Origin: Ptychodera flava
Lineage: Eukaryota; Hemichordata; Enteropneusta; Ptychoderidae
Direction: 5' to 3'
DNA length: 64,000 bases
Assembly (NCBI RefSeq): GCF_041260155.1
Contig: NC_091942.1
Location: 15,431,001 to 15,495,000 of the forward strand
In this document: piece after piece, positions 12,771-25,379 of the stretch
How positions within the stretch are numbered: the first letter of the stretch is position 1
Layout of the letters: each line of letters begins with the position of its first letter
Position numbers and translations under genes: made by a program
The notes under the pieces: model-generated
What the model was told of the DNA's origin: nothing
Database searches by the model: none
Seen by the model: the letters and a program-made list of their open reading frames with translations, nothing else

Positions 12771-15700
12771 TCAAATAAATTCTATTCCTTCGTATTTCAT
12801 CCCATCTGCTATTTTTTTTTCTTTTAAAATAATTTGTCCATTTATATTAAAAACATAAATGTAGCTTGCAACTTGTCCGCCGTCTTCCTCGGTTTTCAAA
12901 GCTGCGATTATGGTATCATCAGTTCCAGGAATAAATTTAAATGAAGAGAACCCATGGGTTGGATTTAAGGCACCGATTCGTCGGACGTTACAGTTTGTAA
13001 AGGTCTCTGTACAGCTGATTATCAGGTTTGTGGCACGTTTTTCGTCGGCTAGTTCCTCGTATCGTTCTGTACTGGCGCGACGAGGTAGAAAGAACCATTT
13101 CTGGTGGAAGTTGCTCCATACGCCAGCCTCATGAATCATGTATCCTGCACGGTGAAGACAAAAATGTATTATTACCCTGACTTGTGATGTTTGTATTCTC
13201 TGTTGAAGACAATAACCTGTTAAATGTTATCAAGATTTTAAATGTACGGATATCAAAGCAATCGTATCGGACAACAGTTTGAAATCACACTGCAGTTTCT
13301 GAAATCATTCACATTCAAAATCTTGCACAGACCATGATAGAGCAGATCAAATCAAATATATGTCTACTGGGCTATTTTGGAAATATCTGCATAGTTCAAA
13401 CAGAAAAAAATCTTATGGCTTTGCATTTTGTGAGTACAGCTACTTTAAGGTAGTATGCGCCTCGAAAGTGAAAGACTTAAACTTTTGCTCAAACTTTCCT
13501 TAGAGGAATCTTTCAACCATTCTCTTTCAAAATCAAGAATAAATATCGGGGGTCACCGTGCAAATTTTGGTACTACAGAAACAAATAACCCTAGATTTAC
13601 CGATATTTGAAATTCAAAATGGCCGCCATCCCTGTGTTAACTCTATGGAGAAAAATAAAAATTTTTGAATTTCGAAAAACTAAGCCGATGGAAAGTTTTC
13701 TTACACCAAGAGCTTGAAAATGAACCCTAACAAGTGCTATATCAGAAGAGAATTGTAAAAGTTTGAAAGTCCGAATGTCTGTCCCCGAGGTGCGTTCTAC
13801 CTTAACGAAGTGAGCTCAAATTTGAATAACTTTGAAGTTCATTGAAATGGTTTAAAAACGTCAGCACTGAAAACCAGTTGGCAGTTTGGTATCACTAGAA
13901 GTGTTACATGTAATTTATTACCATTCAAAAACTAATCTAGCAAATCAGACAACATTAAATACTATGTACTGAATAGTTGCAATGGCAAAATTTGTCACTT
14001 CATACAACCTATATGAAAATTTTAGACTTATTCAAATTGGCTCTTGTTATAATTGTGAAAACTCATATGGAGAAGGCATGGTTTGTAATTTTTTTAAGTT
14101 TTGTTTGCTTTTCAACTTTCCAGTTGTAAACCATCCACCTGGTTTTACGAATAGTTCAGTATTGTGAAGTCTGCGAGTTTCTCAAAGCAAATGGTTACAC
14201 ATTACAGTATGCAGAAGATGCATTGTTGCTATAGTTACCTGGCCACTCATAGCCAGCATATTTCCTCATAGTGTTGTAATTCTGAACCCAGCTGAGGTGA
14301 TGAACAGCGCCATCTGGAGTTATAGCTTTCACCCACTGTGGATTGAGGTTGACCAACTCCCCACTGGTTGTTGTCCATTCTTTACCCAGTCCTCCAACAA
14401 GTAACACTTTATCTTTTACCAACATCCATTCTCCCTTGAATCCTAATGAGAGTTTACATTAAAAAAAATACATTTGTCTATAATTTTAAAGAACCGTAGT
14501 GAGTAGAATATGGCAGGTTCATTTCATAATCATATATTTACTGATTTACAAAGTAATGACAGATATTGATTTCCGGTTAGTCTTGTAGGATTTGTGGCAG
14601 TTTGAGCACAAAATAGCATGATCAAGAAAACTCACCAGAAAGTTGTCTTAATGATTCAAATTATAAACTTAAACCATTCCTATCACTGGACACAACCTTA
14701 AGAAAACCAGAGTATAAATCCCATCATAGGCACAGGCTCTGTTTTTGTCCAAGCAGGAGAGTAAGCCTTCTTTCAAAACCCAGCTGGGTCCATACTGCAT
14801 ACAAGGCACACAGCACATGATTTGGATTAAATTTCAAATGATCAGTTAAGTTTCAAGTGAAACATAAAACTAACAAATTCATTAAGTTGGGCTTTATATT
14901 ACTACAAATATTTTGGCACAGAAATTATAAAATTACATGAATTACAAGAAGCTAATTTTTGAATTCTCACACTTAGAGGAATGCATAACGTGAAGTCCTG
15001 CATTTAGTTTTTGCCACGGTATGGTGTACATGTAACAAGCATAGGTCAAAACTAATGACTTGTGAAAGTCTGTGCAAATTGTTCACAGTGTTACAGTGAA
15101 CAAGCAGTGCCGGTATGGTACTCCGTACTTTGTTGGACACGGATTACTTTTCGTAATTTTAAACATTTAACATTTCAAACATTCTTGATTGTATCTCACA
15201 ACAGGAATATTTAACCACACAGTACCATACATCTGCTCATGCAAAATTTAGCCATTTCCAACAGAAATCTCTGACAAAAACTAGGCATGGACCTAGGTTG
15301 GGGGTTTTGATTTTCACTGTATTAATCTGCATCAACTACTGCAAAATTTAAAGATGACGTGTCACATGAACATTTGACACACGTACACACATGTGCATAC
15401 TTCAATTCAAATACCCTTTACAAGCTATGAATAGGCGTCATGTGATTAAAAAGCCAACATATGGCTTTTTACTGACTGCTACAATAACACGTTAAAAAAG
15501 AGATTAGCAGCTTCCATCAATGGTATATAGCACACGTTTCCTAGTTTCCAAAGACAAAAAAATTTCATTTATAAAGGGTCAACTTATAATGTAAGCTATT
15601 TATTTGTCCCCTTCCTGGAGGAATTCAGGGTAACATGACCTCATGGAAAGACTTCTGCAGGGTATGTACTGACTTACAGATGACCAATTCCAGTATTTTG

Positions 15701-16562
15701 CTCAAGCCTCTATGTCGCTGTTATAATTGAAATTTTATACACTGACTGCTAGGGTCGACAACAGCAATTGTACCAGCGGGGATTCCGGCTATCTTTGGAT
15801 ATCATATACACTGAAAATTTTGATTATAAAACATGATACACTTGCAGTGCCAAGTTCACATATCATTATTATTTCACATTATTTTGTACAGGAGATGTCC
15901 ATAGAAGTGTAGTTACTGGATTCAACACAAAGTCATGACATATATATACTGATTTTATTATTTACATCACCATTGCTTTGATCAGCAAAAACAAATAATT
16001 TCCATGCAGTTTCTCGGATCAACAAAACTGAGGAAATAAAATATTTTTTAAGGACTTTGAAAAAGTACAGTAATTTGAAGAATTAGAATCTACAGAAATT
16101 ATAATATTAGAAAATATTTTGAAACTCTGTGAAATATTTAAATTGATGACTAATATTCCTAAAAGTTTCGTTTTTGCTGTGAACATGGGCTAGTCAGCAG
16201 GAGACCATTCAAGGTCAGATTATTACGCTGAACTTGCCTTTTACTTGAGATGAAACAAGATTCACTTGCCATGGCTACAGTGACTACTTGGATTAGAATT
16301 GTGTTTCTGAGCGGGCGGAGTCTACTCTTTACTCTACATCATTTCCTGTAATATCACATCATTCAATCTATTGATACACTGATGTCCATGACAGAAATGT
16401 ACTGTACTGAATAATTGAATTAAATTTATCTGTCTGATGATCGCATAAATGCATCAAACATCAAGTATTCATGTTTCTCTTTGCTCTAGTTTCATGCAGT
16501 TATGCGATCATCAGACAGATCAATTAAATTAAATTATTCAACTCAGTACATTTTTATTAGGG

Positions 16563-16657
<95 letters not shown>

Positions 16658-16666
16658 AAATGTATA

Positions 16667-16735
<69 letters not shown>

Positions 16736-18936
16736 TCACAACATCATGTGACTACAGCATCTTGGTTAATCAATGTAGTGTTTTGCAATAATTTACAACA
16801 CTTGCATGTTTTGTGAGTTCTATCCATTTGCAGGATATTAACTGCGGCTACTCTATTATATAAAATATTTTACCGACTCTTAAAAGCAAATTTTATCTCA
16901 TAAATTCATACTGTATTCCCTTTGTTTTGGCCGTCAAATCTGCATTATTGATTGAACCCAGGGGAGGTAGTATGGTGAGAAGGAGTATACCAGATGGTGT
17001 CATCAATTATTTGTCATTCAATGCCATAACTCATAAAGCCGAAATTAATATTTTGTAACGCCGAGCTTTGGAAAAGTGAAAGACCTGCTACTCTGCGGAG
17101 GTTATTTGAGTACGATAACATTTACCACAGCCACTGCAAATATGTTTTCCATCAACATTTCTGCTGGTATTTTAACTGAATAAACCGGGTGGTGTTTGGT
17201 TTTTAAAAATAAAAAAAAACTCAAGCAAAATTTAATATTCATGTAAAATTACACATTATAAGTTGTTTAATAATTCTGTAATTACTGCTCGTTAGAAAAA
17301 CACTTTTAAAAGCTGAGTTGACATCATCAATAACTTTGTACTAATGACTAATTGCAAATGATTAAAAAAATTGTTCTTGGTATTTCTGAACATAGTAACA
17401 CTTGGTTGAATTTTTTCAACTTTTCTAATGACTCAAGTTTCTCATCACTCTCAGCTTCAATAATTGAAAATCTCTCATCCAATGGAAGATAGCCATCAAC
17501 CATTGATGGCCCAATCAGATTACAAGAAATGACTCACCATTAGCATTACAATAGGCATTGCATTGACTTACTCTGTTTGCCACATCATCCTATAGAATAC
17601 TCAGTCGACAAAACAATACCTTAGCATATGCTTCAACAGCACCGCCCTGGAATCAAGGGCTTGTTATTCACATCTACAGCAGAACATTCACCGGCAATAC
17701 CTCTGTGGGTTTGAGAAGCCTCTCAGGGTTCTACTACTCAACACACACCATGAGCATATGCCATTATTATCAAAATGTTTGCCAAAGAATGATTTTTACA
17801 CAACCATCAAACGTTAAAGAATGATGCCACTGCATACTTCAACATAATTAAAACTGAAAGGATTTAGAGGCTAAGTTATACTCAAATTGGGAGAAAAGTG
17901 TGAGTGACATTAATAAAAGCCATAAAGTTATTAGGTCTAGATTCAGAACCTGTGGACAACAGCTAAAACATATGCTTTAAAAAGTTTTTGTAAACTCAGA
18001 AAAATTACAATAAAATGTCATCTTTTTACAAATTAATAATAATATAGAAGTATATTATTCCAAGATATTTCAGTTACAGGGTCATTCACGATATTACTGA
18101 TATTTTATATGTAAGTGATGGGATTTAAGCTTTATTATTATATTAAGTTTTACCATTTGACTAACGATTAACACATTTCTACATATGTAAGCATTAACAG
18201 ATATACAAATAGCTGTCACACTCACAGGTGACAGATGTGTGAAGTATACTATTATTTTGGTAATTGGTATCTGTCAGATTGGTTTGCTGCAGGAATCTCT
18301 GTAAAAAATAGATAATTTAGAAAAAATCGAGGGGGAAATAAAGTTAGGTAGCATACCTTTTGCGGCCGACCCGTCTCCATCAGGCAAAATCACCCACGGT
18401 ATTGCGGTGTCACCTTCAATTTGATACACCACCCCTGTCCTGTCATCAACGCTGTATAATTTCCCATTGAAAACCTGCAACTCCGACAGTTCCATTGAAC
18501 GCCCGCCCTGGGCCAGGCCAGACCTCAATTTCACCACCTCGTCGTCCCATTCCACTAGAACTTGGTCCCTCTGCTTGTTAATGGTGATGTACCCTCGTTT
18601 GAAGTAGCTCTCCCAGGTGTTGTCTTTGTCCTTCACTTTCGAGGAGTGGTCCAAATCAGAGATGACGCCTATGCGGTATTTGTAACCGGTGGCTGTCAGC
18701 TGAGCGGCGCTCAGCGGGTACGTGGTGTTGTACTTGACGCTCTGTCTGAGCTTGTCACCGAACGACGTGGCTGTTGTCACTGCTCTGTGTCTCTCAGCTG
18801 TACTTCTACCGCTTGAAAGCACAATGAATGCCACAAATAAAACCGAAGCCACTACAGCTACGATTACCAGCCGGGGCCGCACTCTCAGGGTCTTACTCGA
18901 ACCAGTATACCTCATAGTACTATTTGAATTTAACAT
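12771..18936 (-). CDS. CANT1: Calcium-activated nucleotidase 1 (apyrase family), complete
   Basis: CANT1 is a Ca2+-dependent nucleotidase that hydrolyses UDP, GDP and other NDPs in the ER/Golgi lumen, supporting glycosylation and proteoglycan synthesis. Three exons read 18936-18357, 14442-14239 and 13144-12771 on the minus strand, giving 385 residues and TGA; human CANT1 has 401. The chosen ATG (18934-18936) is the first in frame after an in-frame TGA lying just upstream of 19044; an ATG seven codons further in is also possible. Residues 23-42 form a signal anchor, making a type II membrane protein. The conserved ISDLDHSS (about 92-99), GGLGKEWTTT, FFLPRRAS, THGFSSFKFIPGTDD and the C-terminal KYEGIEFI are all present. 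Splice phases agree throughout. The 3.8 kb first intron contains a palindrome and a (TA)n array, and the second intron a family-3 MITE. Confidence 0.96.
13445..13805 (+). mobile_element. TTAA MITE, family 3, best-preserved copy (CANT1 intron)
   Basis: A 361-base unit with TTAA at 13445-13448 and 13802-13805 and inverted ends: TTAAGGTAGTATGCGCCTC at the left and, read on the other strand, TTAAGGTAGAACGCACCTC at the right. There is no open frame of note. Other copies are at 9832-10192, 45739-46744 and about 55848-56195, with a fragment near 41470-41556. Confidence 0.8.
16396..16553. repeat. Inverted repeat with about 52-base arms in CANT1 intron
   Basis: Left arm 16396-16448 (AATGTACTGTACTGAATAA... 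to GATCGCATA) matches the reverse complement of the right arm (TATGCGATCATCAGACAG... to CAGTACAT, about 16501-16553). It sits directly against the (TA)n array that follows. Confidence 0.75.
16562..16735. repeat. (TA)n microsatellite
   Basis: Nearly pure TA/AT dinucleotides, broken by a short unique piece around 16653-16670. Long open frames here that read as Ile-Tyr runs are artefacts. Confidence 0.95.
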
Positions 18937-19550
18937 GTTCTTCGAAATTTCATCACCCGTCAAAACATTTTGGCTGACGATACCACCTGGTCGGAACAAA
19001 ATGCTCAGAGTATTTCGTCGTACCTTCCGCGATGACAGTTTCACTCAGCCGCCCGACTGCCTGCGTGGCCGTCGTACTCTGTGTGTATGTGGATTAGCCG
19101 ACGAAAAATCCTGTTGGTTGCTACAGCGCCCTCAATATCAAAGATGGCTGCCTCCATAGCCGGAATGTTTCAGGCTTGACTACAATTTAATTTTGCCCAG
19201 TATATATTGTGACTCCGAAACTCTGTTTACGGGGTTTCAGAATGGACAATCGTTTCGGAAATAAGTATTGTATATGGTGAGTAATATCCATGCTTGCATA
19301 CATCGAAGAATAATTGTATGATGGTTAAAGGGGGACAACCACAGTTTCCGTTCAGTTCGGTCTTGTGGCCCTATGTTTACGTTTGTCCTCAGCTTGTCGG
19401 CTACGGACACTGTCCCGAACATAGCAGCAGAATGGGTGTAGTACGTAAATCAAAATGTTTTAGAGCTGACACCTTGACCAGTGACTATAGTGTTACACTA
19501 GAGCCGTCGTGCGCCTATATAGGGTGGCCATTGATGGTAAATTTTGTTTT
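18937..19550. promoter_or_regulatory. CANT1 5' UTR and likely promoter region
   Basis: Sequence upstream of the CANT1 start is richer in CpG and G+C than the surrounding DNA, up to about 19160, as expected for a housekeeping promoter and 5' UTR. An AAGATGGCTGCC motif (about 19140-19151, plus strand) resembles a YY1 site. No TATA box is evident. From 19160 to 19550 I see nothing coding; the sequence then enters the inverted transposon pair. Confidence 0.4.
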
Positions 19551-19734
19551 AGGGACTGGTCAGTTTCTCTTCGGCCGGGGGGGGGGGGTGGGGATTATTT
19601 TTTGCCGCCGTCAAAAAGTGGCAGATCCCCCCTATTCCAAATTTTGAAAACAGGGAGACCCCCCATTCCAAATTTCTAAAACAGGGTGACCCCCCCCCCC
19701 CCCGGGCGCGACAAAGGTAAAACAAAAGATGGAC

Positions 19735-19738
<4 letters not shown>

Positions 19739-19795
<57 letters not shown>

Positions 19796-19796
19796 T
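19739..19796. repeat. (TA)n array in left arm
   Basis: Pure AT dinucleotides within the left element; a matching array sits at the same relative place in the right element (25805-25905). Confidence 0.95.
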
Positions 19797-20553
19797 TTAC
19801 ATTTTACATATATTTATATTTTAAATAGTCATTCTATGTTTTAGTGAAATTGTTGACATGTCAGTTGTAAGATAGGTCAAAGTGTCAATCTTAAAGTTTA
19901 AATACAGTACATTTTGAATGAGCTGTATTTTGAATGAGCTGTGAATGTATTTCACACTTTCTCTGCTTAACCAGATGTCCTGAACTGTTGTACAGAAATG
20001 GATCCGATGTCAATCATTAATATCAAAGAGGAAAAAGCAGTGAATCAAAAACTTTGATGGGTGTTAAGACTTGCCAACCATCCAATTAAATCTACTGAGG
20101 AGCCATAGAGAGCTTTTTAGCCAAATCTGATGTGTACAGTGTCTGAGAGGACCTTTTCTTGTGTAACATTGAAACCATAAAAGCACAGCTAATAATGACA
20201 AAAACTGCCTTTTTTAACTGTTATTTTGTTCATAAAAAAGCATCTTTCTATAAAACACACAGAAACCTATGAAACAAAGGAAAATAATTGCATCAATGAG
20301 AAGGAAAGATATCTTGTCATTTTTCTATCTCTAAAATAAGTCACTGTATCAAATATATATTGTGAAATATTTGTGCATGTTGCTTTCTCATACTGAATTC
20401 TCACAGAGAGAACAGAAAACTATCAGGAATTTGTCATCCTTTTCATATGAAATGCAGATTTCATAATGGTACACTTTCACTTAGCAAACATCAAGATATC
20501 TCTGAAAGTATGGCGCCCGAAGGGCGCGCCAAAAAATATGAAACATCCTGATA

Positions 20554-22353
20554 CAGTGTTCTGCCGAGGCCGCGGCCTTGCGCCATTGCCGCAAAAATAA
20601 AATTGAAGACCCCAAAAAAATCAATCATCGGGTCCGGCAGGCGCAGCACGCCGTCAGTCCCACTAAACTTTCGGTAAAAAATACACTTATTTACGTACTA
20701 TACGCGAAAGGCCAAACGCGGAAGTAGACATTCCACGCTGCTCATGCGTGCATGCTGCTCGTGAGAACATGAGACGTGTTGCTTCCATAGCAACCTTCAG
20801 TGATTTTTATTTGCATAATCGTGAACTAGGTTTTCATCGGCTAGATCAGCCAGTCAGCGTCTCTGTTAAATTCAATGCCTCACAGTACTCTCTGGCAGTG
20901 GAAAGGAAATTGCTTCCGTGAATAAATCAAAACATAGAGGCAGAACAATTCTTAGTTTTTTTGGACCAATTCCGCCCTAAAAAGACAAATCCAACAACCG
21001 GACGAGTGAAGACAATACGATCGAACATGACATCGTGTCTCAGCTGTTCACATCCTCGGAAACTGAAAACCAATGCACGCCGCTGCCATCCACATCGGAA
21101 ACGCATCAGTCAGAAACAGAGCAGTCTCAAAACATTGAGCAGCCATGCATCGGAAACTCAGCCTTCATTGAGGCAGGCCAGTGTTTCCGTTAATGCAAAA
21201 TCCTGCGTATTTTACGTAAAATTGTTCTGAAATACGCAAAATAAATCATGACTGCGTAAACTAATACGCATTGAGAAATGCCCCATGACACGACGTACTT
21301 GCCGCACTGCATGTATTGCATTGTATTGCCTGAATGTGGTTCAATGCAGGACAAAATTAGAACATATGCACCTGCTTGCAAGTGACATTTATCATGATAT
21401 TGCAACATTTTAGATTTTAGCAGACCGCAGCACTTTATGCAACATTGTATTTCATCATCACAAAACGTCACGTCAATCAGTTCTGTACAGACAATGGCAC
21501 TACAGATGCAAAAAATTCGAGAATCGATCGAGTCTACGTTGTTGGTAACACAATACAGTTAATGGTCATTACGTCGCATGTTATTTGGAAAGTGTTTACG
21601 GATGACCATTTAGAATCTGTCGGGTTGCATTCTTGAGAGGTCCCGCTGGACTTTGAACAGTATCTGCTTTTTGTTGGCCCTTTGAAAACACTAATTTCAC
21701 AGTCAGAAGGTCTTTTCTCTGAACATGAACTCATTGGGCTGCTCAATGATCATACAGTCTGATATACGGGACTTGCATCACGGCATGGCAAGCGTTCAGC
21801 TACACCTTGAAGCCCCCCAGGTTGTTGTTTTTTTATTAATAGAGCATGCGCATTACAGGAAACCCTCAAAGTTCTACAGAAAAGACTGCCCAACTCACAT
21901 CAGATACGGATTCCATTAGCCGTACGCATTTAAATACATTTTACGCAAATAAAAACTCAGTTGCGTAAAATCATACGCATGTTTTGAAATTGTCACGCAG
22001 GTATGTTCGACGTCTTCATGAAAATTTGTTACGTGATTTCAGCTGGCTCCACTACGATGCCAAAAACAACCAAATGACTTGCAAAGTATGCAAATAAAGC
22101 ATAATAATAATCGAAATACGATGACCCGAGACAACATGAATTTCCGAACGAGTACACTTACTCGCCTTGTAGACTGTAGGTAGGACCATAAAACCGCAGC
22201 ACTCATGGAATCTGCGAGTTCGAACTTCGAAACAACAACACGGGTATGGCATGTAATAAAGTGAGAATGACCCCCTTTTTTCAACAGCGACCCACTTTTT
22301 GAGCTTCCATGGGCCCTCAGACCCCACTGATGCAAAAGCTTGGCAGAACACTG
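20554..22353. mobile_element. hAT-like DNA transposon inserted in the left arm, decayed
   Basis: The 1.8 kb insertion has ends CAGTGTTCTGCC and GGCAGAACACTG and a 6-bp target duplication CTGATA (20548-20553 and 22354-22359). Removing it restores the sequence found in the sister arm. About 20945-21190 encodes a serine/threonine-rich stretch beginning like ILSFFGPIP, and 22044-22095 reads W..YDAKNNQMTCKVC, resembling the TTF-type zinc finger of ZNF862/KIAA1586-like hAT transposases; a following block resembles its NFRTSTLTR...DHKTAALM segment. These pieces are in different frames with stops, so no transposase is made. TACGCA/TGCGTA motifs cluster at 21200-21275 and 21918-22005. Confidence 0.75.
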
Positions 22354-22911
22354 CTGATATCTCTGATATATATGCCTTGTATATTAAAGTCATGCACCTG
22401 AAGGGCATGCTGAAAGATGTATGATATATTAAAGTAATGAGCTTGAAGAGCACGCTAAAAATATTGAACATACAGATATCTCTGATGTATGTATGCTTGA
22501 TATGTTAAAGTTGGGCGTGCTGAAAAATATGACTGATTATTAAAGTTACGCGCCCGAAGGGCGCGCCGAAAAATACAACTGAATGATGAATTTTGTGGCT
22601 GACACTAGCATTTTAGGCAATGATGAGCCTGTGTCAAAATTCAAAAACACACTGACCCCCCCTATTGGGCATTTCAAAAACATGGTGACCCCCCCTATCA
22701 CCAAAGTCAAAAACAGGGTGACCCCCCCCCCCCAATGAATCCACCGCCCCCCCCCCGGCTGAAGAAACTGACCAGTCCCTTAGGGACTGGTCAGTTTCTT
22801 TGGCCTGGGGGGTGAATTCATGGAGGGATGGTCACCCTGTTTTTGACTTTGATGATAGGGGGTCACCATGTTTTTGAAATGCCCAATAAGGGGGGGGGGT
22901 CAGTGTGCTTT

Positions 22912-24995
22912 TACCTTCTCGTGTCTATTTATAGACAGAGAAGGTATTAGAGTTGAAAACCAGTATGCTGCTGTCATCTACTTCCGTCTGTCAAGACTTC
23001 CGTCTGTCAAGATCCGTTGACGTCATGCCATTGTGATGGGTCATATCATAAACTGGTGGGGGTGTTCATGGCTCAGGTTGAGGTGTGGGAGAACGATTTT
23101 GAGCTGTGACAAAAATCAAAAGGGACTTAGCGGCATAACCACAGTGTTAAGCCTTTCTCCAAGGTTTCTTAGTTGACTACAATCTATTACAGACTACTGA
23201 GCTGAAGTTAGGGGTAGGGTACTCACTTTGTGTTTGCTCACTCTGTGAGCACTAGTGTTTGGTACTGAGTTGCGTGGATATCCCCTCATGGCCTCACGTG
23301 ATATGGGCCTGTTGCATAATCTGCAGAGATGATCATATGCCTCTGAGTCTGAAAACGGTCATTGTGTAAGCCTGTCGGCATTTTCCTTGCATTTTTTCTC
23401 ATTTAATTTTGCAAAATATCGGCGAGTACCTCAATATTTCAAGATAACCCTTTCTTCCAATTCATTTCCTGGAGTTTCAGAGTCATATGAACGAAAATGA
23501 GTGAAAATTTTAGACAGGAAAATTGGACGTCGGCCATGTTCAATGTTACAGTACAATCAGAAGTTTATGTGGAGCAATTAACCAACAAACACTGTTCATG
23601 CTGCCCGCCCTCTAGAGGCAGACCTTCCTATATGAAGTACCACATTTGATGCTTGTGGAAAGCTTGATCACACAATGGAGCATTTAAACTTTTAGAAAAT
23701 GACAAACTGAATAAGAAGGTATTCTGAAAATGTCAAATACTGAGAAAAAATGCGCAAATATTCAAAATAAACAGGTTAACTGACTGGTCAGCTATAAAAA
23801 ACAATGAAAATGTGTAAGATCAAAAGTTTTTGAGATGTGCACATTTTAACAAATACAGAAATTATTAACATCATAAATATAAGACCAAACTATTTTTTCA
23901 GGGATGGGACAGGTTGGAAATGAGGGGTGAGAGACAAAGGCACTCCTATTGCTGCATGTGGATGCAGCCACACCATTTCATTTACAGCATACTTATTCAC
24001 TGTGTTGTGTTCAAGTTCCATATTGTACTGACTGTCACACAAGGATAACATAAGCAAATCAAATCAAATTAGAAAAGGATCAATGCTGTTGTGTGGATTT
24101 TGCTGAACATGGCTGATTTTAATATTTCGCCCTATATATTTGGTATCCAGCAAAGGCATATTTTGATGTAGGTCAAAATTAACACTACATTGCTGACAAT
24201 ATATGTTACCGTGAACTTTTTTTTATAAATTATAGTATAGTTACTGTAGTACTTCGAACAGATTAACAATTATCGTAATGTCAACCCATAATTTTACATC
24301 ACAAAGACTGTAATTCTGCCAATTTTTTTTTGTTTTTCAGTCATTTTATAAATTTTACACTGCACAAGATGATTGAACAAATTGCAATGTTTGAATTTGT
24401 AAACTCAAAGAATAAAAATCCTTTGGTCACAGATCAAATTATTTTTTGAAAAGAAATTTACTCTTAAACACTTTTAGCATATATTCTTTACGCGGTCATG
24501 TATTACAAGGAAAATATGCCTATTAAAAACAGTAATTTCTTCACTTTCAATTATTTTTCAATACTATGACAATTATCAGCCATGAGGTTATACAAACACA
24601 AGACCAGATGAGCGTTTTTCATCATTTCCACATGACTCTTGGAAAATCCATTAAAACAGTTAAAAGTGACTTAAAATGATCACTTGGTTACAGATGCCAG
24701 GTTGTGTATTTCACATGCACTCAGGTAAGTAGGGAAGTGCGTCATTACTATTTTGGACTGTTAATTCTTATTTCTGAATTATTTAACTTTTTTTCCACAT
24801 TGAACTATCTTTAGGCAGTTTATACAGTAGCTTAGAATGTTTTTTGATTGATGTATTGAATCATCTTTTGGGTTCTTTGGGTCCATATCCCACCTCATGC
24901 CCCTACATCATCAACTATTTACCAACAACTCCATGCCAACAACCAATTACCTGACCTGGCCACACATTAGAGAAGGTACAGCGTCATTGACGGTA
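22912..24995. mobile_element. 2.1 kb non-coding insertion in the right arm
   Basis: Comparison with the left arm shows the element is interrupted after CAGTGTGCTTT and resumes at TTTTTGAATTTCGAC. The insert starts with a perfect small palindrome, 22912-22946, whose arms are TACCTTCTC and GAGAAGGTA, and ends near GACGGTA at 24995; another GAGAAGGTA lies at 24970-24978. I find no coding sequence, only AT-rich DNA. Its class is unknown. Confidence 0.6.
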
Positions 24996-25280
24996 TTTTT
25001 GAATTTCGACACAGCGTCTGCATACTTGCGTAAAATGCATTGTGCCAGCCACAAATTTCATCATTCAGTTGCATTTTTTGGTGCGCCCTTCGGGCACGTA
25101 ACTTTAATAATGATAAGACATATTTTTCAGAGCCCCATCCTAGTGCAAAACTTTAATATATCAGGCATATATATATCTGAGATACCTGTATGTGTAAAAT
25201 TTTTTGGCGCGCCCTTCGGGCACATTTCTTTAAAATATCAAACAATATTTTTCAGCATGCCCTTCAGCTGCATGACTTTC

Positions 25281-25291
25281 ATATATCATAT

Positions 25292-25374
<83 letters not shown>
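25281..25374. repeat. (TA)n array in right arm, inner
   Basis: Pure TA/AT run within the CCCTTCGGGC module region of the right element. Confidence 0.95.

Positions 25375-25379
<5 letters not shown>

Noticed and set aside
12574-12778. Overlapping open frames on both strands beside the CANT1 stop
   Set aside because: They lie in the CANT1 3' UTR and match no known protein; the conserved CANT1 end (KYEGIEFI) is complete at 12771.
16502-16816. Repetitive Ile-Tyr open frames over TA arrays here and at 25190-25426, 25740-26078 and 57458-57667
   Set aside because: They are translations of (TA)n microsatellites and not proteins.
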